Source of the DNA: Bacteroidales bacterium
Lineage (GTDB): Bacteria; Bacteroidota; Bacteroidia; Bacteroidales; UBA932
Assembly (NCBI GenBank): GCA_016287875.1
Contig: JAEEXQ010000002.1
Coordinates: 1-64,000 of the forward strand
DNA length: 64,000 bases
Reading direction: 5' to 3'
Under the pieces are notes generated by a model. The model ran no database searches. It saw only the letters and a list, made by a program, of their open reading frames with translations, and was not told the DNA's origin. The translations under genes were made by a program, and so were the position numbers. Of the stretch, positions 40,157 through 49,100 are shown piece after piece (within the stretch, counting starts at the first letter, position 1; the number at the start of each line of letters is the position of its first letter).

Positions 40157-41853
40157 TATTTCTTGTTCTTGTAAAGGAAACGTCTGATTTTCTGGGTGGC
40201 TGATTTCTCGAAGGGCTCCTTCATCGCGTCCACCTTGCTCACCTGGGAATTCTTGCCCAGCAGCCTGTTGATGCGCTCCTGCAGCGTCTTCTGCAGCGAT
40301 TCGACCTTCTCGTAGAATCTCTCTTCTCCCTCCAGGTTCCAGTCCAGCACATTGTCCTCGAACTTCACCAGCGCCACGAGCTTGCCATCGCGTTCCACGA
40401 CCAGGCTTTCGCTTACGCCCTCCTCGTTGTTGATCACCTGCTCGATCTCTTCCGGATATATATTCTCGCCGGAGGGGCCGAGGATAGTGTTGTTCAGGCG
40501 TCCTTTGATATGGAAGTTGCCATATTTGTCCACGATGGCGACGTCGTTGGTGTGGAACCATCCGTCGTCGTCGATAACTTGCTGGGTGCGTTCGGGATCC
40601 TTGTAGTAGCCGAGCATCACGTTGTCGCCGCGGCAGACTATTTCTCCTTCTCCCGTCTCGGGGTTGACGTTGTCAAGCCGGACTTCTACCTTATAGGAAG
40701 GAATGCCTATGGAGCCCACTACCGTGCGCCCCACCATTGCATTGCACACCAGCGGTGCGCATTCCGTGAGGCCGTAGCCGATTGCGTAGGGGAAGTGGCA
40801 TTTCTTGAGGAAGGCTTCCACCACGGGATCCAGTTTGCTTCCGCCGACGCCGAAGAAGTGCAGCTTGCCGCCGAAACTCTTGTAGAGCCGCCCTCCTACC
40901 AGGCGGTAGAAGAGCCAGGGAAGACTCTTCTGCATCCATTTAAGGGTGCGGCTGCTCTCCACGGTGGGAACTATGCTCTTGCGGTAAACTTTCTCTATAA
41001 TCAGCGGCACGGAGCACATAACCGAAGGACGCACCTTCTTCATTGCTGACATCAGCACGCTGGGAGTAGGGGGCTTGGGGATATAGTACACGCAAGCGCC
41101 CACATATATGGGATAGAGGCATCCCAGGGCCATCTCGTAGGCGTGGGCCATGGGAAGTATGGACATAAAGCGGTCTTTTTTGAAACAGCGTTCCGCCTTG
41201 TGCGCTTCCATGATGTTCTGGCAGAGATTGCGATGGCTGAGCATCACGCCCTTGGCCTTTCCGGTGGTGCCGGAGGTATAGATTATGGCTGCCAGCTCGT
41301 CGGCGGAAGGGGTACGTACCCATCCGTCGCACTGGAAGGCATCCTTCTCTTTCTTGATTATCTCGAAGGTCTCTATGTCGATGACCAGAGTCAGCCTGTC
41401 AATGCACTCCTGGCTGAGTTTCGGCAGAAGCCTCTTGGAGATGAAGATGACCTTGCTCTCGGAGTGGGTGAGTATGTTGGTGATCTCGTTTTCCGAACTG
41501 TCGGGGAGTATGGGGATGGCCACGCGCCCGAAGGCGGTGGCGGTGAAGAATGCCACGGTCCAGTTGGGCATATTCTGGGCGAGGATGGCGACTTTGTCCC
41601 CGGCGCTGATGCCGAAGCGCGACAGCCGCTGGGACTGACGGTCGCACATATAACGGAATCTGGAATAGGAGTAGGTCTGGGTCCCGTCTATGAAGCAGCT
41701 CAGCCTGCGTTTGGCGAACTTCTCCGTAGAACTTTCGAAGAGTTCCCTCAGGGTCGCAGGATAATGGTCCTGGTGATGCCCGGGAAGTAGGCGTACAGGA
41801 TTCATCCGGATGAAGAACTTCCTTATCCTGTACGGGTGCTTGTGTTTTCGCAT
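40156..41853 (-). CDS. Long-chain fatty acid-CoA ligase family protein
   Basis: A 565-residue AMP-forming acyl-CoA (or acyl-ACP) synthetase. The P-loop is IIYTSGTTGKAKGVMLSH (about 190-207). The A5-type block is GYGLTECAPLV, and the later blocks GEIVCRGDNVMLGYYKDPE and DGWFHTNDVAIVDKYGNFHIKGR complete the adenylation site. The N-terminus has a basic segment (RKHKHPYRIRKFFIRMNPVR), perhaps membrane-associating. The upstream gene, 4 nt away, is a PlsC-like acyltransferase, so activation and transfer of acyl chains are probably linked. Confidence 0.9.
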   Translation of the reverse strand: MRKHKHPYRIRKFFIRMNPVRLLPGHHQDHYPATLRELFESSTEKFAKRRLSCFIDGTQTYSYSRFRYMCDRQSQRLSRFGISAGDKVAILAQNMPNWTVAFFTATAFGRVAIPILPDSSENEITNILTHSESKVIFISKRLLPKLSQECIDRLTLVIDIETFEIIKKEKDAFQCDGWVRTPSADELAAIIYTSGTTGKAKGVMLSHRNLCQNIMEAHKAERCFKKDRFMSILPMAHAYEMALGCLYPIYVGACVYYIPKPPTPSVLMSAMKKVRPSVMCSVPLIIEKVYRKSIVPTVESSRTLKWMQKSLPWLFYRLVGGRLYKSFGGKLHFFGVGGSKLDPVVEAFLKKCHFPYAIGYGLTECAPLVCNAMVGRTVVGSIGIPSYKVEVRLDNVNPETGEGEIVCRGDNVMLGYYKDPERTQQVIDDDGWFHTNDVAIVDKYGNFHIKGRLNNTILGPSGENIYPEEIEQVINNEEGVSESLVVERDGKLVALVKFEDNVLDWNLEGEERFYEKVESLQKTLQERINRLLGKNSQVSKVDAMKEPFEKSATQKIRRFLYKNKK

Positions 41854-41857
41854 AAGT

Positions 41858-42439
41858 TTATCCGGTTATATATTTTTCCTTGTGCTTTCCGGTAAGATGC
41901 AGGCCTTCATAGTACTTCTGTACCATTTCTAGGTCGGCCTGTATGTCACCGCTAAGCTGAAGTTTTTCTCCGCAGCCAATCCTCTTGGTCCCCCAGTCGA
42001 AGAAGCCTGCGTACACGGGGACGCCGGTTTCCTTGGCAATCTTCAGGGCGCCTGCTTTCCAGCGCTTTACCGGCTTGCGAGTCCCTTCCGGGGCTATCGC
42101 CAGCTTGAAGACCTCGTCCCTGTCCATATGTTCGATAAGGCTTCTGATAAGGTTGCTCGCATTGCTGCGGTCCACGGGGATGCATCCGCACGCGCGGAGT
42201 ATGGCCCCCAGGGGCCAGAAGAACAGTTCGCGCTTGATCATCACGTGCGCGACCTCACCGAAACTGGTGTAGAACAGATATGCAATTACGAAATCCCAGA
42301 ATGATGTATGGGGGACTCCCAGCACTATGACCTTCTTCTCCGGCATAGGACCACCGACGGCGGTCCAGCCCAGACGCTTGAGCATCCATCCGCAGAATCG
42401 GGCCCAGCCCTTGCTGTATGAAGTCTTGTTCCCTTTCAT
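41858..42439 (-). CDS. PlsC-like 1-acyl-glycerol-3-phosphate acyltransferase
   Basis: A 193-residue lysophospholipid acyltransferase-family protein. The catalytic HX4D motif is GVPHTSFWDFVIA (HTSFWD) and the second substrate motif is IAPEGTRKPVKRWK. It is shorter than E. coli PlsC (245), and a cysteine/glycine loop (RACGCIPVDRS) sits between the motifs. It acts at the membrane on a lysophosphatidate-type or other acceptor. Its ATG overlaps the stop of parE, and the acyl-CoA ligase follows 4 nt later. Confidence 0.88.
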   Translation of the reverse strand: MKGNKTSYSKGWARFCGWMLKRLGWTAVGGPMPEKKVIVLGVPHTSFWDFVIAYLFYTSFGEVAHVMIKRELFFWPLGAILRACGCIPVDRSNASNLIRSLIEHMDRDEVFKLAIAPEGTRKPVKRWKAGALKIAKETGVPVYAGFFDWGTKRIGCGEKLQLSGDIQADLEMVQKYYEGLHLTGKHKEKYITG

Positions 42440-44346
42440 CAGATATCCACGTCTTCGAGCTCCTTCTCGCTCTTTAGGTTGTGACGCAGCCAGTTCTGGC
42501 GCTCTATGGTGTTGTCGCCCATATAGAACTCCATTATTTCGGAGATGGACTCTTCGTCGGCCAGACGTACCTGGTCGAGGCGCATGTCCTCCCCGATGAA
42601 ATCGGCGAATTCATCGGAGGATATCTCTCCCAGACCTTTGAAGCGGGTGATCTCCACCTTGTTCTTGAGTTCCGCTATGGCCTGCTCCTTCTCTTCGGGG
42701 GAGTAGCAGTAGCGGTTGGCGGTCTTGTTCCTGACGCGGAACAGGGGAGTCTGGAGTATATGTACGTGCCCGCGACGGATGAGGTCGGGGTAGTATTTCA
42801 TGAAGAAGGTGCAGACCAGCATACGGATGTGCATACCGTCGTTATCTGCATCGGTCGCGATGATGATGTTGTTGTAGCGGAGATTCTCGAGATCATCCTC
42901 CACGCCCAGGGCGGAAATCAGCAGGTTGAGCTCCTCGTTCTCCGCGACTTTCTTCCTGCTCTCCTTGTAGGAGTTGATAGGCTTGCCGCGCAGGCTGAAT
43001 ACGGCCTGGTAGCTGGCGTTGCGGGCCTTGGTGATGGTTCCGCTTGCGGAGTCACCCTCGGTGATGAAGATGCTGCTGCGCTCAATGTCCTCCTGGGTCT
43101 TCTCGTTGGCCTTGTCGTTATAGTGGAAACGGCAGTCGCGCAGTTTCTTGTTATAGACGTTCGCCTTCTTGCTGCGCTCGCGGGTCTTCTTCTGTATTCC
43201 GGAAATCTCCTCGCGTTCGCGCTGTGAGTCCTTGATCTTCTCTTCGATTATGGGGACTATCTCCTTGTGGATGCGCAGGTAGTTGTCCAGTTCCTGGGCC
43301 ACGAAGGAATTCACGTAACTGCGGATGGTGGGGCCGGTGTCCAGATGGAGGGTGCCGTGCTCGTCGTGGGTCTGCTTTTCCCACATATAGTTGGAACCCA
43401 GCTTGGTCTTGGTCTGGCCTTCGAAGTTAGGCTCCTGTATCTGTATCGAAATGGCTCCCACGATGCCCTGGCGGCAGTCCTCGGGAGCATAGTTCTTCTT
43501 GAAGAAATCCTTCAGGGTCTTGGCGATGGCCTCGCGGTATGCGGCAAGATGGGTGCCGCCGTCGCGGGTGTTCTGGCCGTTCACGAAGGAGGAGATATTC
43601 TCGCCATAGTCGCGGCCGTGGCTCAGCACTATTTCTATGTCTTCGCCTTCGAGGTGGATGGGAGCGTAGAGGGGCTCCTCGGAGAGATTCTCGTTCACCA
43701 GGTCGAGAAGGCCGTTGTCGCTCTTGTAGGGAGTGCCGTTGAGCACGAGGGTGAGGCCTTTCTTGAGGTAGGAGTAGTTCTTCACCATCGTCTCGACGAA
43801 GCTCAGGTTGTAGGCGAACTTGCCGAACATCATAGGGTCGGGGTAGAAGTTCACCAGGGTGCCGTTCTTCTCTTTAGGAGCGGCTTCTTTGCCGCTGTCC
43901 TTGAGCTCGCCGCGCTCGAAGCGGGCCCAGGATGACTCGCCGTCACGATAGGAACAGACGTAGAATGACTCGGAAAGTGCGTTGACGGCCTTGGTGCCGA
44001 CGCCGTTGAGGCCTACGCTTTTCTTGAAGACCTTGTCGTCGAACTTGCCGCCGGTGTTCAGTATGCTCACGGCCTTGACCACCGAATCCAGGGGAATGCC
44101 GCGGCCGTAGTCGCGCACGGTCACGTGGTTGTCCTCGCTGATATCGACGGTGATCTGTTTGCCGTGTCCCATGGCGAATTCATCGACGGAGTTGTCGATG
44201 ATTTCCTTAAGGAGCACATAGATGCCGTCCCCGGGGTTATTGCCGTTTCCGAGGCGCCCGATATACATACCCGGACGCATCCTGACGTGCTGTACGCCTT
44301 CCAGGGTGCGTATGTTGTCGTCTGTATAGTTCGTGTTCTGAGTCAT
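42439..44346 (-). CDS. parE: DNA topoisomerase IV subunit B
   Basis: A 635-residue type IIA topoisomerase ATPase subunit. The GHKL ATP site is visible as EIIDNSVDEF, VRDYGRGIPLDSV and LNGVGTKAVNALS. The TOPRIM domain starts IFITEGDSASGTITKARN and ends with DADNDGMHIR. The ITEGDSASG form, rather than VEGDSAGG, points to ParE rather than GyrB in Bacteroidota. The C-terminus has TRFKGLGEIS. The parC partner is not in the window. A minus-strand box TATCTTTG (44351-44358) ends 4 nt before the ATG, implying a leaderless mRNA. Confidence 0.92.
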   Translation of the reverse strand: MTQNTNYTDDNIRTLEGVQHVRMRPGMYIGRLGNGNNPGDGIYVLLKEIIDNSVDEFAMGHGKQITVDISEDNHVTVRDYGRGIPLDSVVKAVSILNTGGKFDDKVFKKSVGLNGVGTKAVNALSESFYVCSYRDGESSWARFERGELKDSGKEAAPKEKNGTLVNFYPDPMMFGKFAYNLSFVETMVKNYSYLKKGLTLVLNGTPYKSDNGLLDLVNENLSEEPLYAPIHLEGEDIEIVLSHGRDYGENISSFVNGQNTRDGGTHLAAYREAIAKTLKDFFKKNYAPEDCRQGIVGAISIQIQEPNFEGQTKTKLGSNYMWEKQTHDEHGTLHLDTGPTIRSYVNSFVAQELDNYLRIHKEIVPIIEEKIKDSQREREEISGIQKKTRERSKKANVYNKKLRDCRFHYNDKANEKTQEDIERSSIFITEGDSASGTITKARNASYQAVFSLRGKPINSYKESRKKVAENEELNLLISALGVEDDLENLRYNNIIIATDADNDGMHIRMLVCTFFMKYYPDLIRRGHVHILQTPLFRVRNKTANRYCYSPEEKEQAIAELKNKVEITRFKGLGEISSDEFADFIGEDMRLDQVRLADEESISEIMEFYMGDNTIERQNWLRHNLKSEKELEDVDI

Positions 44347-44350
44347 CTTA

Positions 44351-44358
44351 CAAAGATA
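44351..44358 (-). promoter_or_regulatory. -7 box directly before parE
   Basis: TATCTTTG on the minus strand, separated from the ATG at 44346 by only 4 nt. Confidence 0.65.
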
Positions 44359-44370
44359 ACAAAAAATCGG

Positions 44371-44718
44371 CTATTTCACTACGCCCCGGAGGTGCAGGAC
44401 CACAGGTTTCCTGATGTCGGAAAGATACACCGTGATGGTTTTGTCGAAGGGGTAGGGACCGTCCTCGTTAGTGTAGGTGGCCTCTATCTTTCCCTTTTCT
44501 CCCTTGGCGAGGCTGGTGCGGGTCCAGCGTACGTTGGTGCAGCCGCAGGAACTGATGGCCGAAAGTATGGTAAGGGGTTCGTCACCCGTGTTGGTGACGG
44601 TGAAAACGCAGGTCTGAGGCCCGTCCGCCTGGGAGATGGTCCCGAAATCATATACGGTCCTGTCGAACTGCGCGCGGCCCCCTATGAGCACTGTCAATAG
44701 TAACAGAAGTAATTTCAT
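44371..44718 (-). CDS. DUF1573 domain protein
   Basis: A 115-residue exported protein made of a signal peptide (MKLLLLLLTVLIGGRAQ) and one immunoglobulin-like DUF1573 domain: YDFGTISQADGPQTCVFTVTN, the SSCGCTNVRW cysteine motif, and VYLSDIRKPVVLHLRG. The family is common in Bacteroidota, usually secreted, with no firm function. A minus-strand TAAATTTG box (44723-44730) ends 4 nt before the ATG. It lies 24 nt upstream of parE, which has its own box, and is divergent from a ferredoxin gene. Confidence 0.85.
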   Translation of the reverse strand: MKLLLLLLTVLIGGRAQFDRTVYDFGTISQADGPQTCVFTVTNTGDEPLTILSAISSCGCTNVRWTRTSLAKGEKGKIEATYTNEDGPYPFDKTITVYLSDIRKPVVLHLRGVVK

Positions 44719-44722
44719 ATTG

Positions 44723-44750
44723 CAAATTTATAACAAAAACCTTACCTTTG
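44723..44750. promoter_or_regulatory. Divergent promoters of DUF1573 gene and ferredoxin
   Basis: TAAATTTG on the minus strand (44723-44730) and TACCTTTG on the plus strand (44743-44750). The minus box is 4 nt from its ATG; the plus transcript has a leader of about 25 nt. Confidence 0.65.
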
Positions 44751-44780
44751 CGTCCGAGATATAAACTTTAAACTAAAGAT

Positions 44781-44951
44781 ATGGCTTACAAAATTTCCCC
44801 TGACAGCTGTGTTGCTTGTGGAACCTGCATGGGTGAGTGCCCTACCGGCGCAATCCACGAAGGAGATGTTTACACCATCGATCCCGATGTGTGCATTAGC
44901 TGCGGCACTTGTGCCGGAGCTTGCCCTATGGGAGCTATTTCCGAGGAGTAA
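44781..44951 (+). CDS. 2[4Fe-4S] ferredoxin
   Basis: A 56-residue bacterial-type ferredoxin, a small electron carrier. Two CX2CX2CX3CP cluster motifs are complete: CVACGTCMGECP (residues 10-21) and CISCGTCAGACP (38-49), in the usual duplicated fold. It has its own promoter and terminator. The likely electron donor is the pyruvate:ferredoxin oxidoreductase encoded 1.2 kb away. At 57 codons it is easily missed by length-limited gene finders. Confidence 0.96.
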   Translation: MAYKISPDSCVACGTCMGECPTGAIHEGDVYTIDPDVCISCGTCAGACPMGAISEE

Positions 44952-44975
44952 CGCTAATCCAACACAGTGTTTTGC

Positions 44976-45005
44976 AGTTCCGCGCAGCGCACGGAACTTT
45001 TTTTT
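44976..45005 (+). terminator. Terminator after the ferredoxin gene
   Basis: A 7 bp stem AGTTCCG/CGGAACT with a 9 nt loop, followed by a T8 tract. Confidence 0.9.
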
Positions 45006-45020
45006 GTATATGTATGCAGC

Positions 45021-45668
45021 CTAGAAGCTGTCGGGGATGGCGTCCACCAGGCGCTTGAGTATGTCGAAGGATTCGCTTCCTACCGTGGACCAGAAGTCCT
45101 CGAACTGCCCGAGGCGGTCTTCTTCCTCTGCGGTGTCGCTGATGACCCGCACGCTCAGGAAGGGCACCGAGTTGGCATAGCATACCTGGGAGATGGCGCC
45201 GGATTCCATATCGCAGGCCAGGGCTTCGGGGAAGTGGCCCAGTATTACCGCATTGTCGGCGGGGCCCGAGCAGAAACGATCCCCGCTGGCCATCAGCCCG
45301 AAACGGAGATGGGGATCGTCCAGGCTGCGGGCTGCGGAAAGAAGCACGGGATCGGCATCGAAACGGGCCGGGAAACCCTGTACCTGCCCATATTCGTTAG
45401 GCTCTCCGTACCAGCAATCGTGATAGGCCACCTGGGCTGCGACCACAACGTCAAGCAGATGCACGTCCTTGGCTACGCCGCCGGCGCATCCCGTGGAGAT
45501 GATACAATCCGGATGATACCCGTTTATGAGCTTGTATGCATTGACTGCGGAATTGACCTTCCCCCAGCCGCAATGTACGGGAATGATTTCGTGTCTGCTG
45601 TTGTTGGACAGGACCTTGCGAGCCATCTCGTACTCCCGGTCCATCGCTGTCATTATGCCGATCTTCAT
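45021..45668 (-). CDS. mtnN: 5'-methylthioadenosine/S-adenosylhomocysteine nucleosidase
   Basis: A 215-residue MTA/SAH nucleosidase, which clears by-products of SAM-dependent reactions. The start at 45668 gives MKIGIMTAMDREYEMARKVL; the promoter box just upstream excludes the longer frame to 45929. Family blocks are HCGWGKVNSAVNAYKLI, ISTGCAGGVAKD, DMESGAISQVCY (catalytic Glu) and VRVISDTAEEE (catalytic Asp). Its box (TATCTTTG, minus strand, 45673-45680) ends 4 nt from the ATG. It is divergent from a mini-LysR gene. Confidence 0.94.
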   Translation of the reverse strand: MKIGIMTAMDREYEMARKVLSNNSRHEIIPVHCGWGKVNSAVNAYKLINGYHPDCIISTGCAGGVAKDVHLLDVVVAAQVAYHDCWYGEPNEYGQVQGFPARFDADPVLLSAARSLDDPHLRFGLMASGDRFCSGPADNAVILGHFPEALACDMESGAISQVCYANSVPFLSVRVISDTAEEEDRLGQFEDFWSTVGSESFDILKRLVDAIPDSF

Positions 45669-45672
45669 AGCA

Positions 45673-45703
45673 CAAAGATAGTAATAAATATTTCTTATAT
45701 TTG
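45673..45703. promoter_or_regulatory. Face-away promoters of mtnN and mini-LysR gene
   Basis: TATCTTTG on the minus strand (45673-45680) and TATATTTG on the plus strand (45696-45703), each 4 nt from its ATG (45668 and 45708). The whole intergenic region is 39 bp, so both mRNAs should be leaderless and the two polymerases would exclude each other. Confidence 0.7.
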
Positions 45704-45707
45704 CGAT

Positions 45708-46076
45708 ATGCTTGAAGATACCAGAATCAAGATATTCCTGACCGTAATCGAGTGCGGAAGCTTCACGGCCGCCGCCAACAAGCTCGGCATCACTCAGCCG
45801 GCAGTCAGCCAGAACATCGCCGAACTCGAGAGATTGCTCGGCGTCCAGCTGATGGAGCGCGCCCGCGGAGAGATAAGCCTCACCGAAAACGGCCGCCTTT
45901 TCGAAGGCTATGCCCGTCAGATATCCCACTGGTATTCAGTGGCCGACAAGGCCTTCCATCCGGATCCTCTGGCCATACATCCCACTCCGGTCGCTCCCGC
46001 CCGCCTCAAGCTGGACGACGGGTCAGAAGCCTTCGTCTGGGCCTCGGGCCGCGACATCCACATCGAACTTGAATAG
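45708..46076 (+). CDS. LysR-type helix-turn-helix protein without effector domain
   Basis: A 122-residue protein whose N-terminal 60 residues are a standard LysR DNA-binding domain (VIECGSFTAAANKLGITQPAVSQNIAELERLLG followed by LMERARG), but which stops where the co-inducer domain would begin. The last 55 residues are proline- and charge-rich and end in a beta-like AFVWASGRDIHIELE. The frame shows no sign of decay, and a perfect palindrome follows it. It is either a genuine small LysR form or a shortened gene. Divergence from mtnN suggests control of that gene or of itself. Confidence 0.85.
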   Translation: MLEDTRIKIFLTVIECGSFTAAANKLGITQPAVSQNIAELERLLGVQLMERARGEISLTENGRLFEGYARQISHWYSVADKAFHPDPLAIHPTPVAPARLKLDDGSEAFVWASGRDIHIELE

Positions 46077-46083
46077 AATGAAA

Positions 46084-46113
46084 GAGGGACCGGCCATCGA
46101 TGGCCGGTCCCTC
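46084..46113. terminator. 30 bp perfect palindrome between convergent genes
   Basis: Two 15 nt arms, GAGGGACCGGCCATC and its exact complement, meet without a spacer. It lies 7 bp after the mini-LysR stop and 23 bp before the nifJ stop. There is no T-run, so it may be a bidirectional 3'-end hairpin or a protein-binding palindrome. Confidence 0.6.
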
Positions 46114-46136
46114 CGGTATAAAGGCAATACAACGGT

Positions 46137-49100
46137 TTACTTGTTTGCGAGCCTCTTGTAGGTTTCGAGACGCACCTTGGCGAACTCTTCCGTCTTCTGC
46201 AGAAGTTCTTCTGCACGCTCGGGGAAGAGCTTGTAGAGGGATGCGAAACGGACCTCTCCCTTCAGGAAGTCCTGGAACTTGCTCCAGTCGGGTTCCTTGC
46301 TGTCGAGGCTGAAAGGATTCTTGTCGGTACCTTCAAGCATAGGGTTGTAGCGGTACAGATGCCAGTAACCGCAGTCGACGGCGAGTTTCTCTTCCTTCTG
46401 GCTGAGACCCATGCCGGCCTTGAGACCGTGGTTGATACAAGGAGCGTAGGCGATGATGAGTGAAGGCCCGTCATAAGCCTCGGCTTCCTTGATGGCGTTC
46501 ATATACTGCACGGGGCTTGCTCCCATTGCCACCTGGGCGACATACACATAGCCGTAGCTCATCGCCATCATTCCGAGATCCTTCTTGCGGATCTTCTTGC
46601 CGCTGGCGGCGAACTTGGCGATGGCACCTGCAGGGGTGGCCTTGGAGGACTGGCCGCCGGTGTTGGAGTAAACCTCGGTGTCGAGCACGAGTATGTTCAC
46701 ATTCTCGCCGCTGGCAAGCACGTGGTCGAGTCCGCCGTAACCGATGTCGTAGGAGGCACCGTCACCGCCGATGATCCACTGGCTGCGGGAAGGAATGTAG
46801 TTCTTGAGCTCGAGTATCTTCTTGCAGCAGTCGCAGCCGCACTTCTCCATCATAGGAACGAGCTCGTCGGCAACCTTGCGGGTGACGGCGTAGCTGTTGC
46901 GGTCGGCGAGCCACTCTTTCATAAGGGCCTTCATTTCCTCGGAGCAGCTCTCGCACTCGAGGGCCTTCTCCATAAGGGCGGCGACGGTCTCGCGGATGCG
47001 GTCGGAACCGAGATGCATACCGAGGCCGAACTCGCAGAAGTCCTCAAACAAGGAGTTGGCCCAGGCGGGGCCGTGACCCTTGTCGTTGGTGCAGTAAGGG
47101 GATGCGGGGAAGGAGGCACCGTAGATCGAAGAGCATCCGGTAGCGTTGGCAATCATCATATGGTCGCCGAAGAGCTGGGTGATGTTCTTGATGTAAGGGG
47201 TCTCGCCGCAACCTGCGCAGGCACCGGAGAACTCGAACAGAGGCTGGCTGAACTGGGCGGCCTTGAGGTTGCTCTTAGGATCGAGCGGGGTCTTGTAACC
47301 GACCTTGGTGTTCAGGTAGTCGTAAACTTCCTGATCGGCCACGTGGTCGATGTAGGGCTTCATGCTGAGGCTCTTCTCGGGCTTGGTAGGGCAGACATCC
47401 ACGCAGTTGCCGCAACCGGTACAGTCGGCTACGGAAACTCCCATCACGAACTTGTAGTCCTTGAGGTTGGCCTTGCCTTCGACGAACTTGACGCCGGCTG
47501 CCTCTGCGGCCTCGGCCTCTTCTGCGCTGAGAAGGAAAGGACGGATGGCTGCGTGAGGGCAGACGAATGCGCAGTTGTTGCACTGGATACAGGTCTCGCC
47601 GTTCCATACAGGGACGCTGACGGCGACGCCGCGCTTCTCGTATGCGGAAGTGCCTGCGGGCATAGTGCCGTCGGCATAGGGGAGGAATGCGCTGACGGGC
47701 AGCGTGTCACCTTCCTGGGCATTCACCACGTCGGCGATTTCCTTCACGAAGGAAGGTGCCAGGCGGTTCTTGCCGGGATTCTCGAACTTGGCGCTGATGT
47801 TGGCCCATTCTGCAGGAACCTTGACCTCGATGTACTCGCCACCGCGGTCGATAGCGGCATAGTTCATATTGACGACATTCTCGCCCTTCTTGCCATAGCT
47901 CTTGAGGGCGGCATCCTTCATATATTTCACTGCATCCTCTGCGGGGATGATGCCGGTGATGCGGAAGAATGCGCTCTGGAGGATGGTGTTGGTACGCCCG
48001 CCGAGGCCGATTTCGGCCGCGATCTTGGTGGCGTTGATTATGTATAGCTTGATGTGCTTCTTGCCGATGACGCTCTTCACGTTGTCGGGGATGCGCTCGA
48101 GGGTCTCCGCCTCATCCCAGAGGGAGTTGAGAAGGAGGCTGCCGCCTTCCTTGATGCCCTTGAGCACGTCATACTTCTCGAGATAGGAAGGAACGTGGCA
48201 GGCGACGAAGTCGGGGGTGGACACGAGATAAGGGGCACGGATGGGCTCCTTGCCGAAACGGAGGTGAGAGCAGGTGTATCCGCCGGACTTCTTGGAGTCG
48301 TAATCGAAGTAAGCCTGGGAATACAGGTCGGTATGGGAACCGATGATCTTGATGGTGTTCTTGTTGGCACCCACGGTACCGTCGGAACCGAGACCGAAGA
48401 ACTTGCACTCGGTGGTGCCGGGCTTCACGATGGAGATTTCTCCCTTGGTAGGAAGGCTCTTGAAGGTGACATCGTCCACGATGCCGATGGTGAAGTCGTT
48501 CTTGGGGCTCTTGAGCTCGAGGTTGTCGTAAACTGCGATGATCTGTGCAGGGGTGGTATCCTTGCTGGAAAGACCATAACGCCCGCCTACGATGACGGGG
48601 GCATCGGCTACGCCCTGGTAGGCGGCCTTGATGTCCAGGTAGAGAGGCTCTCCGAGGGAACCGGGCTCCTTCGTACGGTCGAGCACCGCAATCTTCTTGA
48701 CGGAGGCGGGAATGGCCTTCATAAGGTATTTGGTGCTGAAAGGACGATAGAGGTGTACGGAAACGAGACCGTACTTGCGGCCCTTGGCGGCAAGGTAATC
48801 GATGGTCTCGCGAATGGTCTCGGTGACGGAGCCCATTGCGATGATGACGTTCTCGGCATCAGGGGCGCCGTAGTAGTCGAAGGGACGGTAGATGCGTCCG
48901 GTGGCTTCGCCTATCTCGCCCATATAGCGGGCTACCACGTCGGGAACCTTGTCGTATATCTTGTTGCGGGATTCCACGGCCTGGAAATAGACGTCTCCGT
49001 TCTGGGCGGTGCCGCGGGTGACGGGAGCCTCGGGGTTGAGGGCCCTGTCGCGGAACTGCTGGAGCGACTTGGTGCTGACCATGGCGCGGAGGTCATCCTC

